Positions 35,822-46,440 of a stretch of 64,000 nucleotides of DNA are shown here, in pieces. The translations under genes and the position numbers were made by a program. The notes beneath the pieces are model-generated. The model worked only from the letters and a program-made list of their open reading frames with translations. It searched no databases and had not been told where the DNA came from. Position 1 is the first letter of the stretch, and every line of letters begins with the position of its first letter. Source of the DNA: Liriodendron chinense (Eukaryota > Streptophyta > Magnoliopsida > Magnoliales > Magnoliaceae); NCBI GenBank assembly GCA_003013855.2, contig PVNU02000853.1:186001-250000 (forward strand), in the 5' to 3' direction.

Positions 35822-36400
35822 AGCGTTGCCATACCATGAAGAATGTCAAGTCTCAGATTGAATACAAGGAAGGGAACCCTCCCGATCACTAAAGACTTAT
35901 CTATGGCGGAAAACAACTTTGTTAAGATACTGCGGAAAAACCATTACACTTCTAGTGGAGCGTTGCCATACCATAAGGAATGTCAACTTGTTTTCCTCGT
36001 TTGATATATTATAAAGATGTGGCCCGAAAAGGTAGCCTAACGAGTTACTATTGAAATCCATAACTTTCCATTTCCACATATATCCCCCTGCTACTAGTAG
36101 TTTACATGCATCCAAACACCACCAAAATACCCCTAACTAGTAGGGCAATAACTTTTAACTTTGATGATAGTTGGAGAAACCTTCACCGTGCAGAAGGGCC
36201 TTGACAAGAGGCAAAATATAAAAATTCTAGGGATTTTAATTGTACAAGCTCCCTTGTACGGAAAAATTCTCCGCTTGTTTCTGGCTGAAACTATTTCTCT
36301 TACTGGTCCCCTGACACTTTTTAAACTTTGTTGTGGATGAAAATATCCTCACTTTGGATTCTGCAATGGTACGGAATTTGAGTGAAGAAGAATTCACGTA
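35822..36400. other. Flank with duplicated target sequence of the hAT-like element
   Basis: 'ttgttaagatact..ggaa..ccattacac.t.tagtggagc.ttgc' left of the hAT-like element (27104-27152) recurs uninterrupted at 35919-35966. In both, 'cataccat.a.gaatgtcaa' follows the junction. No gene seen. Confidence 0.7.
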
Positions 36401-36725
36401 GCCTCCAATCCTGAGGCAATGATGTGGATGTGAGTTGTCATTGGGTCCACTTCAAAGTAGATCCAATCTGTTCATTTTCTTTGTAGCCCTTTGTTGATAT
36501 GGGAAGGTGGTAACATGACGTTGACCTGATCTATGTGTAGCCCACAATGCCTGAAAAATGGTAATGGTGACCGTTCCATACTAAATGTTTTCATGTATTG
36601 TGGTCCAGATGTTGATCTTTCTTCTATCCCTGGCCTAAAATGAAATCCCGAGGATAATGGATGGATTGTATTCCACTCAAAAGTGATGGTGGGCCCCACA
36701 AACGGTGTGGATGGCTATCCTGATG
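36400..36725. mobile_element. Palindromic MITE-like element 6
   Basis: Left-arm wording 'ttgggtccacttcaaagtagatcc' and right arm 'tggcctaaaatgaaatcccgaggataatggatgg...ggtgggccccac' follow the family pattern, with diverged pairing. Noncoding. Confidence 0.4.
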
Positions 36726-36829
36726 TTGAGCCTCCAATTTATACATGATTTAGCCCATTACATCATATTATATGCGTGGTTTGCATGTTTAAAAGGCCCA
36801 TCTAACGAATGTTTTGTGCATGTAGGATT

Positions 36830-38037
36830 GAGAGAGAGACGTTGCACAAATGATAGCTAAAAAACCATATTTAGGAACTTTAGATGAAGGCCCAAGGTGG
36901 ATTGAAGAAAGAAGAAATCAAGGAGAAGAGAGAGAAGAAGAAAGAAAGAAAGAAAATGTGAAAAGAAGAGGTCCGACCGGTCAGCCACCCTGTTATTCAC
37001 CTCTGGAACTCGCTGGACAAAGGACCAGTTTGGTCCGACCAGTCAAGACCAGTCGGCCAACGGGTCGAACACCCCTCTGTGCACACTGGACTTATAACAG
37101 AACAGGTCCGACTGATCGGCCAGCCCAGTCCAACCGGTCACGACCGATTGGCCTTGCATAAACAGAAGTTTCTATTTCAAGTTCCGAGATTTTTTACGCA
37201 AGTGCGTAATGCTACACAATTCTGGAAGATTCCGACGTAGTAGAGCTGCCCCACTATAAAAGGACACCTAGGATCTCTTCCTAGGGCATCATAGAAGCTG
37301 AGAAACTTCGTGGGAGAGGAAGGAAGCCGTCGTGGAGCGTTTGCAACCCTCCCAACTCTGGATTTTTATGCTTTTTATGTCTTTTTCATTGAGTTCTAGT
37401 TGTAGTATGACAATGCTCAGCTAGAATCTCTCAGCTAAGGTTGAGAGGTGAAGCTTGTAGCCAATTTCATGTTTAGTTCAGTTTGATTCAAGTAGTTTCA
37501 CTTTAAGTTTGAATTTTGAATGTTTTAGTTCTTATAAAGTTGATATTTTTAGAAGTTTTATGAGAGTTCATGTGCTTCAGACATGAATTCCTTGTAATTA
37601 TTTGAGATTATCATGTTTTGCTTGATTAGATTCGAATTATGGTAACCCTTGAGCATGCCATTGTCCATAGGCATGGCTGTTACTCCGAAGGCTATGATTT
37701 CGAATGCTATATGTGGTTGAATGGGACTCGAACTTGGAAGTTCAACTTAAGTGGGATTGACTGTGTTTAATGCTTTAGCTTCTAACTAGATGAGAGATAG
37801 AACTTCAAATCTAGTTGTGTATTATGCTTGGTTTGATTGGATTGACATGGGATTGTTACAAGTGGATCCTTGAAAGCCTTAGTTCCTTTAATTATTGTTT
37901 TTCTTAAGTTACTGTTTTAACATAATTCTCTCAATTGAATCTCTTAATTATTGCAATCTTAGTTGCTGGAATGTTTTAGAAGTTTTTTCTAATTCCTTGT
38001 GGATCGACCTCGGTCTTACCGAGATTTATTACTACAT
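36830..38037 (+). repeat. LTR-like fragment with TATA box
   Basis: 'ccccactataaaaggacacctagg' (37249-37272) is promoter-like and is followed by a T-rich transcribed-looking stretch. The end 'ccttgtggatcgacc...taccgag...ttattactaca' resembles 3' ends of plant LTRs I have seen. The 5' boundary and a target duplication were not found, and a second LTR begins three bases later, so completeness is unknown. 36960-37160 has repeats of 'gaccggtc'/'ccgaccagtc'. Confidence 0.35.
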
Positions 38038-38040
38038 CAT

Positions 38041-41000
38041 TGTAACACCCCGTACTTTTGGTACGTGGTGTTGCCGTGAAAATTGTAATTTGATCACATA
38101 TGTGTGTGTGTGCGTGCACACATTTTTGCCATTATAAATTTTAATCAAATAATGATAATGATAATAATAATTGTAAATTTATAATTAGGTTGTTATACAA
38201 AAGTATGTAATTATAATTGCCAATACATTTAATGGTGTAGATTATAATAAGTTACTTTGATTATTAGTCGTTCAAAAATGGATTAGAATAAATCTAGTTG
38301 GTGGAATATACAAAATACCACTATTATTGGTTTAAACATGCGTGCGGCCCACCTGATTGATGGACTAGACCAATCGCAGGTCATGAGAGTCAATGTGTCC
38401 TACATAAGGTAGTGAACAAAGTGGATTTCACTGTACATCACTGTGGGTCCCACTTTATAGTGCATGTGCACCAACGTGCGATGCAAACCTAGTGCACCGA
38501 ACTTGGCATCAAACCAAATAGGGCAACAACCCGTGGAATCTCACGAAAGTGAGATGTTCTCTCCCTCTCTCTCGCGTTTTCAACAAACGGACGCTGTCCG
38601 TCTTGGGTAATCAGGGGGCCCACTTTGAGCATTGGTTCAATGGATCCAATCTGTCCAAAATCAATTAGAAGTCAAAACCAACCTTGGAAGATGCATGATA
38701 CTACTATTATTGATTTAAACAATTTGTTTAGCCCAATTGATTGGTAAAATGGGCTATTAGTGGATCATTAGCACTAGGATTACTTATAGAAGAAAGTGGA
38801 CGGTGTGGATTTCTTAAACCATAACTGTAGGGCCATCGTTTCTGTGCATGTGCACATAGTGGGTATGCACACGTTGTGCACTGGTTCATAGCCTGTTGGG
38901 CTACAAGTGCTGACCCGACTTTTAGAAATTCAAAAGAGGACTTTCCTCTTTCGTCTTTCCACTCCCGCCGCAGCGGGCGAGCGAATCGCTGTCCGTTTTT
39001 GGACTGACGTGTGGCCCACCTTTTCAATCTGATCCGGCCGATCCGAACCGTCCATTAAATTGGAATGGTTGGGCCAAGTAAATCCTTGTTGGTTTGAAAT
39101 GTTTTTAGGCTGGGTGGTGTGCATAGACTGTAGCCAAAGTTGGGCTGTCCAAAAGTATTTTGTGTTTCCAGCAACCTTTTATTTCCCAAACTGCGATCGA
39201 TGTGGCCCACCGTTGGTTAATCCAAACCGTCCATCTAGTAGAGCATAAAGGCCTTTACCTAACCATGAGGGGATACGTTGGTGGTGTCCATTAGTTTTGT
39301 TCAGATTCAAAGCTGAAAATCTGGTTGAGTTCATTTTGCCAAAAACGGGAGCTGCCAGGTTGGAAATCCGCGTCTGTTGGATTCTAAATGTTCTTGGTCG
39401 TCCATAGTTATTTAGAATAACAAAGTTTTAGAGCTATGCCAGCCCTCCATTGTGCTTCACACGGATCGGCTATTCCATATTTAAATGGAAATACTTTTCT
39501 TTTCTTTCTCTTTTCCGTTTCTAAAAATAGAAACCCTAGATCTGAGAGATTCAAACCCTTCATTCCACCTCCCCTTACATCTCAGCAGGCCAAAGAATCA
39601 ATCCTGACCGTCCAGATTCGATCTAGACTTGAGATCAGCACCCGAATTCATCTCTCTCTCTCTCTCTCTCTCTATCTCTCCATTTTCTCTTTGCTTCCCT
39701 TCTCCTCTCAAATCTCTTCTAAGATCAAATCTGCATCATCGTCAGCTCAGTGGACCACACTCCAGTACCTATATTAAATCAGATTAACACCATGTGTTTG
39801 ATCCAGATCTCGTCTACATCATTCAGCGATTGCCCAAGAAAATCGATTGGTTTCTCTCCAACCTTCAAACCACCTGCAGGTTGGTGTGGTGGTTCCAATC
39901 TCTCGTTTCTCCAAGCTCATTAGCAACAATATGAGCTGTGCAGAAGCCTCGGCTTGAAGAAAATCTCAGCGAGAAAGAGCTCACCGTCTGCTGGCTGTGT
40001 ATCTGCCATTAAAACTGGTGGAGTTTTCCAGCAAGTTGCGGTGGCGGCTGGTTGTTTTCCGGTGGCCTTTTCAGCTTGAAGTGGCTGATCTTAGAAACTG
40101 AATATTGGCAGCATGGATTGGAGATGAGAATTCATCTCATCCGTAATTCATTAAAGGAAGAATCGGAGGTGAAATCAATCAAGTTGCGGTTGAGTCGGTG
40201 GGCGAGTCAACTTGGCAGGTTTCTGTTGAGTCGGATCCAGATTGGCTGAGTTCGAGTGGCTTTAGGCATAAGCCAGGCCTTGACTGATTGTATTGATTAG
40301 GTGGGTAAGTAATCTTCAACCTAGTTTTGTTCTGGTTCATAAGCCCATTGGAAGTTTTGTGGTGGATCTAATTAGCAACTACATTATTTTCTTTTTTTCT
40401 AGTGAGTCACTGAGTTGTCGACTCAGTAGATCTTTTCCAATTCAAAGTTAGATCTAACTCGGTGTGACTTTGCTTCACCTCAGTTGCTCAACTTGGGTTG
40501 AATGATTCACCCAGTTTCACAATCAAGTTCCAAACCGAGTGGATTCAAGTTGTACTTATGTGGCTTAAATCAACTCAGGGTGTTGCTGAGTTCAAACACT
40601 GTTGTAATTTAATTGGTAATTATTTTTGTATTACAGCTATATCCGGTCTAAAAGGGTTGAATATTGCTGGAGAGTGTTAATCAGGTTCGGTTTGGGGCCG
40701 AGTCGAGATGCAATTATTAATTACTTAAGTTAAGCTAGACACTTAATGTGGGTTTCTCACCCTTCAAGTTTTCCATTAATTTAATTGAATTGAGTATTTC
40801 TTGTATAGTATTGTTTGTTTAAATACATATTGTCAATTGAATTCCTATATATATTGAAATAATTGCTTTGGATAAATTGTGATGAATATCTTTTATTAAT
40901 TGTTTCATACTTAGATTCCAATGGATGCAACTTTTACTTGTTGGTTAGTTTCAAATGATTTTAGTGGATGGGTTGTACATGAATTGAGATGTCATTGGGA

Positions 41001-41314
41001 GAATTGGTTGTGAAATATTATATGTTGTGTTCTAAGAGAATGGATTGTTGCCATTTAGTGAAATTTATATTGTTGGTGTCCTTAAATGGACTTGATGCTA
41101 TGTGGCTTTGGTTGGAAAGATCCTTCCTTGTTGGTGTCCATCAATGGACTTGTTTTTCAGGTGGCTTGGACGAAGAAGAGTATCCTTTTGTTGAAAACAT
41201 TGGAACATACACAAAATAGTAATGTTAATTGTCTAATTGTAGATAATCATAAAATTTGTACTATAGTATATTTTGTTGGACGTCTCATGGGCCGGGGATG
41301 GTGTTATGGGATGC
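38041..41314 (+). repeat. Probable long LTR (TGTAACACCCC type), interrupted by copy B
   Basis: Begins TGTAACACCCCG, the usual start of Tekay/Del-type LTRs, preceded by ATCAT (possible target duplicate). No open frames. It contains a diverged direct duplication, (GT)n at 38100, (CT)n at 39653-39680, and 'gaaaccctagatctg' after an A/T-rich promoter-like stretch (39475-39535). The end is not reached: copy B starts at 41315, so the remainder should lie beyond B's 3' LTR. Confidence 0.4.
38300..39075. repeat. Diverged direct duplication, about 385 bp unit
   Basis: 'ccactattattggtttaaac' (38319) recurs as 'ctactattattgatttaaac' (38701). 'tgcatgtgcacca' recurs as 'tgcatgtgcacat', and 'ggacgctgtccgt' as 'atcgctgtccgtt'. 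Each unit ends with 'ggcccac(c)tt...tcaat..gatcc'. Confidence 0.6.
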
Positions 41315-41525
41315 TGTAGACACCCCACCTTCGGCTACACTGTTGGTAGAGATAGCTGGTTGAACGGAGGACCATACCCCCAAGTCCCAAGTCCAAACTC
41401 AGCCAAACTCACCCTTGTAAGCCCCATTCCATAGCCCAGTTCAAGCCTGAACCCAGTCAACCCAGTCCTAAACACCACCCTGAAAAACCCTCCATAAAAA
41501 AGTCCAGTCAAAAAATTCCAAAAAA

Positions 41526-41804
41526 GGTCAAACTCACCGAGTCAACTCGCTGAGTTAACCCGCTGAGTCAACCCGTCGAGTCAACCCGTCGAGTCAAAAC
41601 ACCGAGTCAACCCGTCGAGTCAACCTGTCGAGTCAAACCACCGAGTCGACCCGCTGAGTCAGCTCACTGAGTCAACCAGCGAGTCCAACAGCAGCCCCGA
41701 GGGAACGGCCGTACTCGCTGGAAACCGAGGAGCGGCCGTACGGGCGGCCCATGGCAGGCCGCCCGGAAAAAATTACGAGAATGCCCCTCTCGCTGCTATA
41801 AATA
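41526..41804 (+). promoter_or_regulatory. U3 promoter module of copy B
   Basis: An array at 41526-41684 has about nine GTCAA (TTGAC on the other strand) motifs in 13-15-bp units of the form cGAGTCAACCCgt, several reading TGAGTCA. The GC-rich inverted repeat GGGCGGCC-7 nt-GGCCGCCC is at 41742-41764. TATAAATA is at 41797-41804, followed by CCCCCCTCCCC. WRKY/bZIP binding is inferred from motif identity only. Confidence 0.6.
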
Positions 41805-42114
41805 CCCCCCTCCCCTTCTCATTTCAACAAGCCATTCGAGTCCATTTCAGCCCGAGAGCTCTGAGTCCATCTCTCACCCTTTAGCCCATTTTTCCACCAA
41901 GGAGAGCCCGAGTGAGGAGAGTCTAACCCTGGTCCAGCCCAGCCTGACCACTGGTCCAAGCCTCCCAAGCCATCTAAGTCTCGATCCAGCCACTCGAAGC
42001 CAACCCTTGCGACACCTCCGTCCATCCAGCTACTCTTTTTCCAGCATCATCTCATTCGCATCTAGCATAAGTGCAACATTTACTTTTCTTCCAACCCCCC
42101 TGCTTCACTACTAG

Positions 42115-42397
42115 CACCTTGATCCGTCAAGTACACATGCATATGTCTTTATATTAAGCACCTGTCAGTTCGAGCGTATGCTCTGGGCTTGCCCGTTGTT
42201 GGAACCTGCCCATCAGAAACTCTTACTGTTCAGACCTGCATTCATGCTTCACCATAAAGCACCTTGATCATTCAAGCACACTGCATACGTCTTACATTAA
42301 GCACCTGTCAGTTCGAGCGTACGCTCTAGGCTTGCCCGTTGTTGGAACCTGCCCATCAGAAACTCTTACTGTTCAGACCCGCATTCATGCATCATAT
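42115..42397. repeat. Direct duplication in the 5' LTR of copy B
   Basis: Two units containing 'cacctgtcagttcgagcgta' and 'ggaacctgcccatcagaaac'. Same duplication as 18519-18800 in copy A. Confidence 0.85.
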
Positions 42398-42847
42398 CAT
42401 ACATGAGAATATACGAGGATTAAACTAGACTTTCAAGTATTCGATCGATTCTGTGAAGTAGAGACCGTACTTCGGTACGGGCAGTGTGTGGGGTGCTTAA
42501 CCTCTTCCCACCCTGTAACCGTGATCCCTTACCTTGAATCTCTGACCGCAATCAACAGGAGTCATTTTAGAGGAAGGAATCTTCGGATTCCCTTCTCTAA
42601 CGTTTCTACGGGGTCTAGCCGACTGTAGATTCGAAGTAACTGGCTAGTGGCGACTCTGGTCTTATATAAATCCACTTAAACACATCCAGCTCAATACGAC
42701 AACCAAACGAAGCCCTCGAGAACGAGGCAAGCCAGTGGCACAAACGGCGATTTCGCACTCACGCACCTCTTCTTCTTCTTCTTCCGAAGGGAAAGGGAGA
42801 ACGACGTCGTGTGGGAGCGCGGGGAAAATCGGCGAGGGTCCACAGAA

Positions 42848-42865
42848 TGGCGACTCCGCTGGGGA
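42848..42865 (+). other. Primer-binding site, copy B
   Basis: TGGCGACTCCGCTGGGGA, three bases after the LTR end. One base different from copy A. Confidence 0.75.
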
Positions 42866-43134
42866 TTAGCTAGTCCCACTAGTCGTGATCCAACTTGAAA
42901 ACAGAATCCTTCCCGTACTTGAAAGTCATTAATCCTCATACAATCTCATCTGCATAGCATTCTACCCAAACCCAAACACAAAAAAAAATAGAAAATTCCA
43001 AAACAAAAAAAATAGAAAATCCCAAAACCCAAAAAGAGTAGAGTACAGTCCTCACCATTGCGCCTCCTCGGGCTCAACGTACGCGGAGACAACTTCCCTT
43101 CCGCAGCATAATCCGCACTCGGGCTCAGCAAGCC

Positions 43135-46100
43135 ATGTCCGACCACGAAGAAGAAACTCATCACTTCCCTGCTCTCGAAATAGCCGAAGCGCAACCTCCA
43201 GCGCAACAGCCCGTTGACAATACGCCAATCATACAAGAATTGGCACAAGGAATGAGAGCAATGCAAGAAATGCTCTTGCAATTCATGCAAGCACAAACCA
43301 CCGCAGCAGCCAACAATCAGGTTGGCCCAGTTCAGCAAGCTCAGCAGCCATGCCGGGTCCTCCCGGCCTCCAGTTCAAATCAAGCACAACCATCGGAGTC
43401 TGCCCAAGACTACCGACAGCAGCCATCTCAGCCCTTCGCTGTGGGGCATCCTTCTCAATATCTTCCTGCGACGACAAGGCCATCTCAGAGCACCTCCGTT
43501 GCAGGAACATCCAGTCAGCTTCCAGTCAATCTTGCAAACAACAATCTCAGTAGATCTCAGCACGTCCCCGCCGATGGGACACCTTTTCAATTTCAGCACA
43601 TCCCCGCCGATGGGATTTCAATTCAATTTCCAGCAACAGGGACAGCACTGGCGAATGCCCACAATGGGGGTCAGTGTCAAGCCCACATCAATCAGCGGAC
43701 AGTGGCGAATACCCAACAAGGGGGTCACTTCCCAGCATCTCAGCCTCCTGCAAACAGGAGCACTTTTCAATTCCAGCACATCCCCGCCGATGGGACTCCA
43801 GTTAATTTCCAGCAATCTTCAATTCAGCAAAATCCAGTTAATTTCCAGCAATCTTCAATTCAGCAAAATCCAGTTAATTTCCAGCAATCTTCAATTCAGC
43901 AAAATCCAGTTAATTTCCAGCAGGTTCCAGTTCAACCTTCAGTACAGTCTCCAGTTCAGTCACCATCATTTCAAGCTCAAGTTCATCAGAATCCAGTTCA
44001 ATCATCAAACCAATTTCAGCAACCCGCGGTTGCTTTTCAGCAAGCCCATAGGGTCGAAGACATCGACCACTATGCCGAAGAAGAACGTGCCTTATTCCAG
44101 GAAGCACCAGTCGCTCGAACAGATCACTCAGGACTGGACGAGTTGCGGGAGCAGTTCCAGATCTTGCAAAATCAGCTTCAGCGACAGCAAGGAATCGACT
44201 TACCTTCGACCAAGTTCAGAGACTTGTGTCCTTTCCCAGATGCTCGGGTACCTCAAAACTTTGAGGTTCCAAAGTTCAAAAGATACGACGGCAGCGGTTG
44301 TCCCACAGCACATCTCAAGGCCTTCTGTGGAGAGCTGAGTGCAATCTCAGGAAACGAAGGGGCCCTCATTCGATTGTTCCAAAAATCTCTGAAGGGCGAT
44401 GCCCTAGATTGGTACACTTCATTGGATTGCCACCGCATCAGGACATGGGAACAGCTTTCCCAGGCTTTCGTCGACAGATTCGCATACAATCTCAACATGG
44501 CACCCAGAAGAGCCGACCTCGCAGCACTCAGGCAAAGGAGTGATGAAACACTATCAGCTTATGTGGGACGTTGGCGAGCTATGGCAGCCAGAATGCGGAC
44601 ACCCATCGACGATGAAGAACAAATCTCCATGATTGTTCATTCAACATACCCAGGCATATCCGGGTATCTCATCTCGCATCCGTACGCGAACTTCTCGCAG
44701 CTAATCCGTGCTGGAGAGCAAGTCGAAGCAGGAATCCGGGCCGGGACGATCTCCCCATGGCCTCATCAAGCCACTCCAGTCAAGAGGAACAGAGTGGAAG
44801 GAAGACCTATCGGGCACGGGAATGGAAACCGCAATGTTTCTCCTCCCCGCCCAACAGAGGTAAACAACATCAACACCGCTGCTCAAGGAAATCAACGTGC
44901 TCCCCCACAAGGACGTCAACAGTATCAGCAGAATCAAGTTCAGCATCAGCCTCAGCGATATCAGCCACAACCGAATCCTCAGCCACAGCCACCTCGACAA
45001 CAGCAGCAGTTCAGGGGAAACGGCCAATACTCATACCAGAACAGGCAGAATTACAGGGAGTTCAGGAAGTTCACTCCACTCAGTCAACCACTTAGTCAAA
45101 TCATGACTACGCTGGTACAAAAGCAGTTACTCACTCTGATGACACCTAGGCCTCCGCCTCATCCTCTGCCTCCAAATTACCGAGAAAATGAGTACTGTGC
45201 CTACCATCAAGGGCGTGGCCACGCCACTGATCGATGCTATACTTTGAAAAATGCCATACAAGACCTGATTGATGACCGCAAGATCGTCATCTCGGTCCCT
45301 GAAACTTCTCCAGCAGCTTCCACCAACATCCTTCAGAATCCTCTACCTCAGCATCCAACGGACCCCAGTTCGTCTCGTGGCCCTGCCGTCAATAGTATAG
45401 AAGAAGGGGACCATATCGATCGCTTCTTCTCCCCTATTCAGTCCATTCATACCTACACCTATGAGCCAACAAATCCTCCTCCAGTCTTGCAAGGGGCAAG
45501 TCCCTTTCTTCCTTCAGTCTCCGAGCCAGTAGTGCTTGAAGGAGCACCTCCATATGATATACCAATTGTTCAAGGGGCACCTTACAACCATTCAAGCTGG
45601 GAACCAGTCGTCCTGGAAGGAGCACAATCATACATTGAGCCCACATACGAACCTGTCATCTTGCAAGGGGCAACTCCAGAACAATCCAATCCGCAATGGA
45701 AGGATTACACTCATCAGCAGCAAGAGCCCGTTGTCTTGGAAGGATCTCTTCCAGTCAAGCCTGTCATATTACAAGGGGCAAGTCCCGGAGGCATATCAAT
45801 CACGCTACGGCAGCTCGGACGAACAGAGAAACCTCCTGCCATATCAAGAGGACCAGTATTCATTCCATGGGAGCCTCCTGCCCCAGGAACAGTCAAGCCA
45901 GGACCACGACCTTATGTGGTCTATGAAGACAAGCCTCGATACTACCCCTTCAGCACAGGCAACAATGTAGTTCTCAAGGCAAAAGCTCTATACGAGGAAG
46001 ATCTGGTACCCACACCAGCACCGTTGCAAGAACCAGTGGTCCTAGAAGGCAAAAGGGAGGAAAACTACAAAGAGGTTCCATGGCACTATCCAGAATGTGC

Positions 46101-46440
46101 GGAAGTGGGAAACATGAATCCCAACGGGCGTTGCACCCGAAGAGATAATCAAAACAGAGAAGATCCCAAAGGCGTCCTCTCAGGCCTCGGCAGCAAAAAT
46201 GAAGCCGCATACGACGTAGCAACTCAGCTCAAGTCAATCCCTGCACAAATCTCAGTATGGGAGCTACTCTGCACATCTCGCATACACCGAGAAATGTTTG
46301 CCAAGACCTTGAATGATGCTCATGTCTCCTCCGATACGGCACCAGAGATGATTGCATTGATGATTGGACAGCTACTGGCTCCGCGCGCCATCACCTTCAC
46401 CGATAATGAGTTGCCACCAGAGGGACGAGATCATGGGTGA
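43135..46440 (+). CDS. gag: Gag polyprotein of copy B (1101 codons, ends at a probable nonsense TGA)
   Basis: Begins MSDHEEETHHFPALEIAEAQ, 290 bp after the LTR, the first long-frame ATG. Residues 1-220 are Gln/Pro-rich. Three to four copies of a 12-residue repeat (NPVNFQQSSIQQ) lie near residues 223-262. The Gag core has 'DALDWYTSLDCHRIRTWEQL' at about 420 and 'SAYVGRWRAMAARM' after it. A Gln-rich basic stretch is near 580-640, and a CX2HX4HX4C knuckle (C-A-Y-H...H...C) near 686-700. Repeats of EPVVLEGA/PVILQGA are spread over about 780-970. Gag assembles the cytoplasmic particle and packages RNA. The TGA at 46438-46440 stands where copy A has CGA in an otherwise continuous frame into protease, so I read it as a CpG-type nonsense mutation rather than the real gag end. 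Confidence 0.85.
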   Translation: MSDHEEETHHFPALEIAEAQPPAQQPVDNTPIIQELAQGMRAMQEMLLQFMQAQTTAAANNQVGPVQQAQQPCRVLPASSSNQAQPSESAQDYRQQPSQPFAVGHPSQYLPATTRPSQSTSVAGTSSQLPVNLANNNLSRSQHVPADGTPFQFQHIPADGISIQFPATGTALANAHNGGQCQAHINQRTVANTQQGGHFPASQPPANRSTFQFQHIPADGTPVNFQQSSIQQNPVNFQQSSIQQNPVNFQQSSIQQNPVNFQQVPVQPSVQSPVQSPSFQAQVHQNPVQSSNQFQQPAVAFQQAHRVEDIDHYAEEERALFQEAPVARTDHSGLDELREQFQILQNQLQRQQGIDLPSTKFRDLCPFPDARVPQNFEVPKFKRYDGSGCPTAHLKAFCGELSAISGNEGALIRLFQKSLKGDALDWYTSLDCHRIRTWEQLSQAFVDRFAYNLNMAPRRADLAALRQRSDETLSAYVGRWRAMAARMRTPIDDEEQISMIVHSTYPGISGYLISHPYANFSQLIRAGEQVEAGIRAGTISPWPHQATPVKRNRVEGRPIGHGNGNRNVSPPRPTEVNNINTAAQGNQRAPPQGRQQYQQNQVQHQPQRYQPQPNPQPQPPRQQQQFRGNGQYSYQNRQNYREFRKFTPLSQPLSQIMTTLVQKQLLTLMTPRPPPHPLPPNYRENEYCAYHQGRGHATDRCYTLKNAIQDLIDDRKIVISVPETSPAASTNILQNPLPQHPTDPSSSRGPAVNSIEEGDHIDRFFSPIQSIHTYTYEPTNPPPVLQGASPFLPSVSEPVVLEGAPPYDIPIVQGAPYNHSSWEPVVLEGAQSYIEPTYEPVILQGATPEQSNPQWKDYTHQQQEPVVLEGSLPVKPVILQGASPGGISITLRQLGRTEKPPAISRGPVFIPWEPPAPGTVKPGPRPYVVYEDKPRYYPFSTGNNVVLKAKALYEEDLVPTPAPLQEPVVLEGKREENYKEVPWHYPECAEVGNMNPNGRCTRRDNQNREDPKGVLSGLGSKNEAAYDVATQLKSIPAQISVWELLCTSRIHREMFAKTLNDAHVSSDTAPEMIALMIGQLLAPRAITFTDNELPPEGRDHG

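Larger units (their letters stand above)
41315..42844 (+). repeat. 5' LTR of copy B (1530 bp)
   Basis: TGTAGACACC start and GGTCCACA end, followed by GAA and the primer site. Collinear with the copy A LTRs including the motif array, GC inverted repeat, TATA box and 143-bp duplication. Confidence 0.93.

Noticed and set aside
38041..41314. A host gene in this stretch (CT-rich leader at 39650, short frames at 40990-41320)
   Set aside because: Frames are short, without domains or splice-consistent continuity. The TGTAACACCCC start and promoter-like layout fit a long LTR better.
43322..44338. 338-codon frame overlapping gag on the same strand
   Set aside because: It lies in an alternate frame over the low-complexity Gln/Pro-rich part of gag, has no recognisable domain and is not open in copy A. 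A codon-bias shadow.
46438..46440. TGA between gag and protease of copy B as a programmed readthrough signal
   Set aside because: Copy A has CGA at this position in a continuous frame, and CGA to TGA is the expected decay of a methylated CpG. One copy does not support a conserved signal.
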